Positions 63,154-64,000 of a DNA stretch of 64,000 bases are shown here, in pieces. Origin of the DNA: Amphiplicatus metriothermophilus. GTDB taxonomy: Bacteria > Pseudomonadota > Alphaproteobacteria > Caulobacterales > Parvularculaceae. The position numbers and the translations under genes were made by a program. The stretch's first letter is position 1; each line of letters starts with the position of its first letter. The stretch covers positions 186,001-250,000 of the forward strand of contig NZ_FZQA01000003.1 in assembly GCF_900199215.1 (NCBI RefSeq), given 5' to 3'. The notes beneath the pieces were generated by a model that did no database searches, was not told the origin of the DNA, and was given only the letters and a program-made list of their open reading frames with translations.

Positions 63154-63435
63154 GCCGATAACGTTTCAGCCGAATCAGCCAGGCGCGTTCGTCGGCGTTA
63201 AAGGCGAAGGCCGGAACCCTTTCACCGCCGGGCGGATCGCCATGTCTTGCGCCGGATTCCTTCCGGCGTGCTGATTGACCGGATCAAATGAGATCGGTCT
63301 TTCCTGGTCATCGCGGAAGACCTGCCCGCCGCCTTGAGGCGATCGCTGCGGCGCGTGGGGTCGAACGCGATGATCTTCAGGCTTTTGCGGGTCGCGCTCG
63401 GGACGGCCATGACTGCTTGCGGGACTGGCCGCCGA
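63154..63435. other. 282-nt gene-free stretch after the DUF4242 gene
   Basis: No gene with homology or a ribosome-binding site is visible here. It includes the region just downstream of tRNA-Ser (minus strand), where a short GATCAAATGAGATC dyad near 63283-63296 may help end transcription. Confidence 0.45.
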
Positions 63436-63528
63436 TGGCGGAGAGGAAGGGATTCGAACCCTCGAAGCGGCTTTTGACCGCTTACTCCCTTAGCAGGGGA
63501 GCGCCTTCGACCACTCGGCCACCTCTCC
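63436..63528 (-). tRNA. tRNA-Ser (anticodon GCT)
   Basis: On the minus strand: acceptor GGAGAGG pairs with CCTCTCC, long variable arm typical of class II serine tRNAs, anticodon loop CTGCTAA (anticodon GCT, decoding AGC/AGU), T-loop GTTCGAATCC, discriminator G and encoded CCA. 93 nt in total. No integrase is adjacent. Confidence 0.96.
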
Positions 63529-63708
63529 GCGGCGGAAAATGTCGGCATTTCGCCGGCATGGCAAGGCTGGCCGGCCGGCTCGGGGAAAAAATCCGCAAGC
63601 CCCGCGCAACGCCGGGCCTTTCAGGAAAAGCCGTTCGCAAGGGCCGATCGCCGGCGGGCGGCGATCGGGACAGCCTGGCGCTGCGGAAGAACCCGTCCCG
63701 CGCGCCTG

Positions 63709-63741
63709 AAAAAAAATCGCCGGTGCGCGCCGATTTTTTTT
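63709..63741. terminator. A8-T8 hairpin, candidate bidirectional terminator
   Basis: AAAAAAAATCG (63709-63719) and CGATTTTTTTT (63731-63741) are perfect 11-bp arms around an 11-nt GC-rich loop. It would end transcripts on either strand, yet no annotated gene ends nearby. Confidence 0.55.
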
Positions 63742-63853
63742 CGATCCGCGCCGTCCGGGCGCCATCGTATACGAAATTCTGGCGCGGGAGAACGGAACCA
63801 ACCTATTGATTTCATGAAGACTTTTCGCCCGCTGCGAGAGCGACTCCGCACTG

Positions 63854-63896
63854 GCGCGGATAGTTATCCCCGCCTTTCGCGCCGGCCTTAAACTGC
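63854..63896. repeat. Dispersed intergenic element, copy B
   Basis: GCGCGGATA/TATCCCCGC arms (8 of 9 pair) around GT, then a CTTTC...CCTTAAA tail. It matches copy A near 4598-4636 closely and lies about 50 nt before the start of the last gene, as copy A lies before ligA. Confidence 0.6.
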
Positions 63897-63945
63897 CTGT
63901 CGTCCCGCGCATGGGACGAGACTGAAGCAGGACGCGATAAAGGAC

Positions 63946-64000
63946 ATGCAGGCTTTTTCGACCCGGAACGCGGCGCCGCGCCGCCGGCGATCAGGCCGCT
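63946..64000 (+). CDS. Start of an unidentified gene (3' part outside the window)
   Basis: ATG 63946 has AAGGAC 2-3 nt upstream and opens a frame to the window end: MQAFSTRNAAPRRRRSGR, a basic leader. Only 18 residues are visible, so the family cannot be named. The start could belong to a protein with a basic N-terminus preceding a membrane segment. Its position behind the dispersed element gives some support. Confidence 0.35.
   Translation, partial: MQAFSTRNAAPRRRRSGR

Larger units (their letters stand above)
63529..63945. other. 417-nt gene-free stretch with strong secondary structure
   Basis: Contains a 9-bp hairpin CCGATCGCC/GGCGATCGG (63644-63652 with 63660-63668), GGGAC/GTCCC arms around 63667-63699, an A8/T8 hairpin at 63709-63741 and the second copy of the dispersed element (63854-63896). 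The tRNA-Ser promoter must also lie here. No protein-coding frame has family features; a structured RNA is possible. Confidence 0.5.

Overview
The window is a GC-rich bacterial chromosome segment with densely packed genes, many 1-13 nt overlaps and several GTG/TTG starts. Gene order points to Alphaproteobacteria: lpxC-bamD-recN-ligA at the end of the division/cell-wall cluster; murA-DUF2948-hisD; UPF0262-LMW phosphatase-infA-maf-RNase E/G-yacG; and a DksA whose zinc finger keeps one cysteine. Genus cannot be fixed from the sequence. I see no rRNA, transposase, integrase, prophage block or CRISPR array.

Layout. 1-7 kb: the 3' end of lpxC, then bamD, an inserted MmyB-type regulator with a divergent small membrane protein, recN and ligA. 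7-12.8 kb: an aminopeptidase P, prmA and uvrD on the minus strand, separated by inverted-repeat spacers, then a YbjQ protein. 12.9-17 kb: a YegP protein, a small secreted SFPD-repeat protein, threonine ammonia-lyase, and a yerC-hisG operon with a palindromic operator. 17-26 kb: tRNA-Thr, murA, hisD and the infA/maf/rng/yacG group, ending in a zur locus with a candidate Zur box. 26-37 kb: metabolic genes (patatin, 3-hydroxybutyrate dehydrogenase, thrC, dienelactone hydrolase, pyruvate kinase, nitronate monooxygenase, alcohol dehydrogenase, AbgT transporter). 36.8-40.2 kb: a GNAT plus RLAN/RimK ATP-grasp pair and a DUF418 protein with an 11-G tract at its start. 40.2-49 kb: SRPBCC-arsR, LD-carboxypeptidase/mpl, a membrane-anchored phage-type lysozyme, dksA, a VOC/MarR pair with a perfect dyad, and rhlE. 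49.4-56 kb: a TonB-dependent siderophore receptor behind a Fur-like box, then ccmFGHI. 56-61.7 kb: a molybdenum-cofactor cluster (mobA, tauE-like, moaA-D-E-B-C, moeA). 61.7-64 kb: a GlxA-type regulator, a DUF4242 protein, tRNA-Ser, a structured gene-free stretch and the start of an unidentified gene.

How it fits together. Most genes are housekeeping: envelope assembly, DNA repair and replication, histidine and threonine metabolism, cytochrome c maturation and Mo-cofactor synthesis. Several small regulons can be read directly from dyads next to the cognate regulator genes: YerC (his), Zur (zinc), ArsR, MarR and Fur. The least explained items are the SFPD-repeat protein, the RLAN-RimK/GNAT pair, the Zur-linked small membrane protein, the poly-G tract, and a 39-bp intergenic element found both upstream of ligA and at the right edge of the window.
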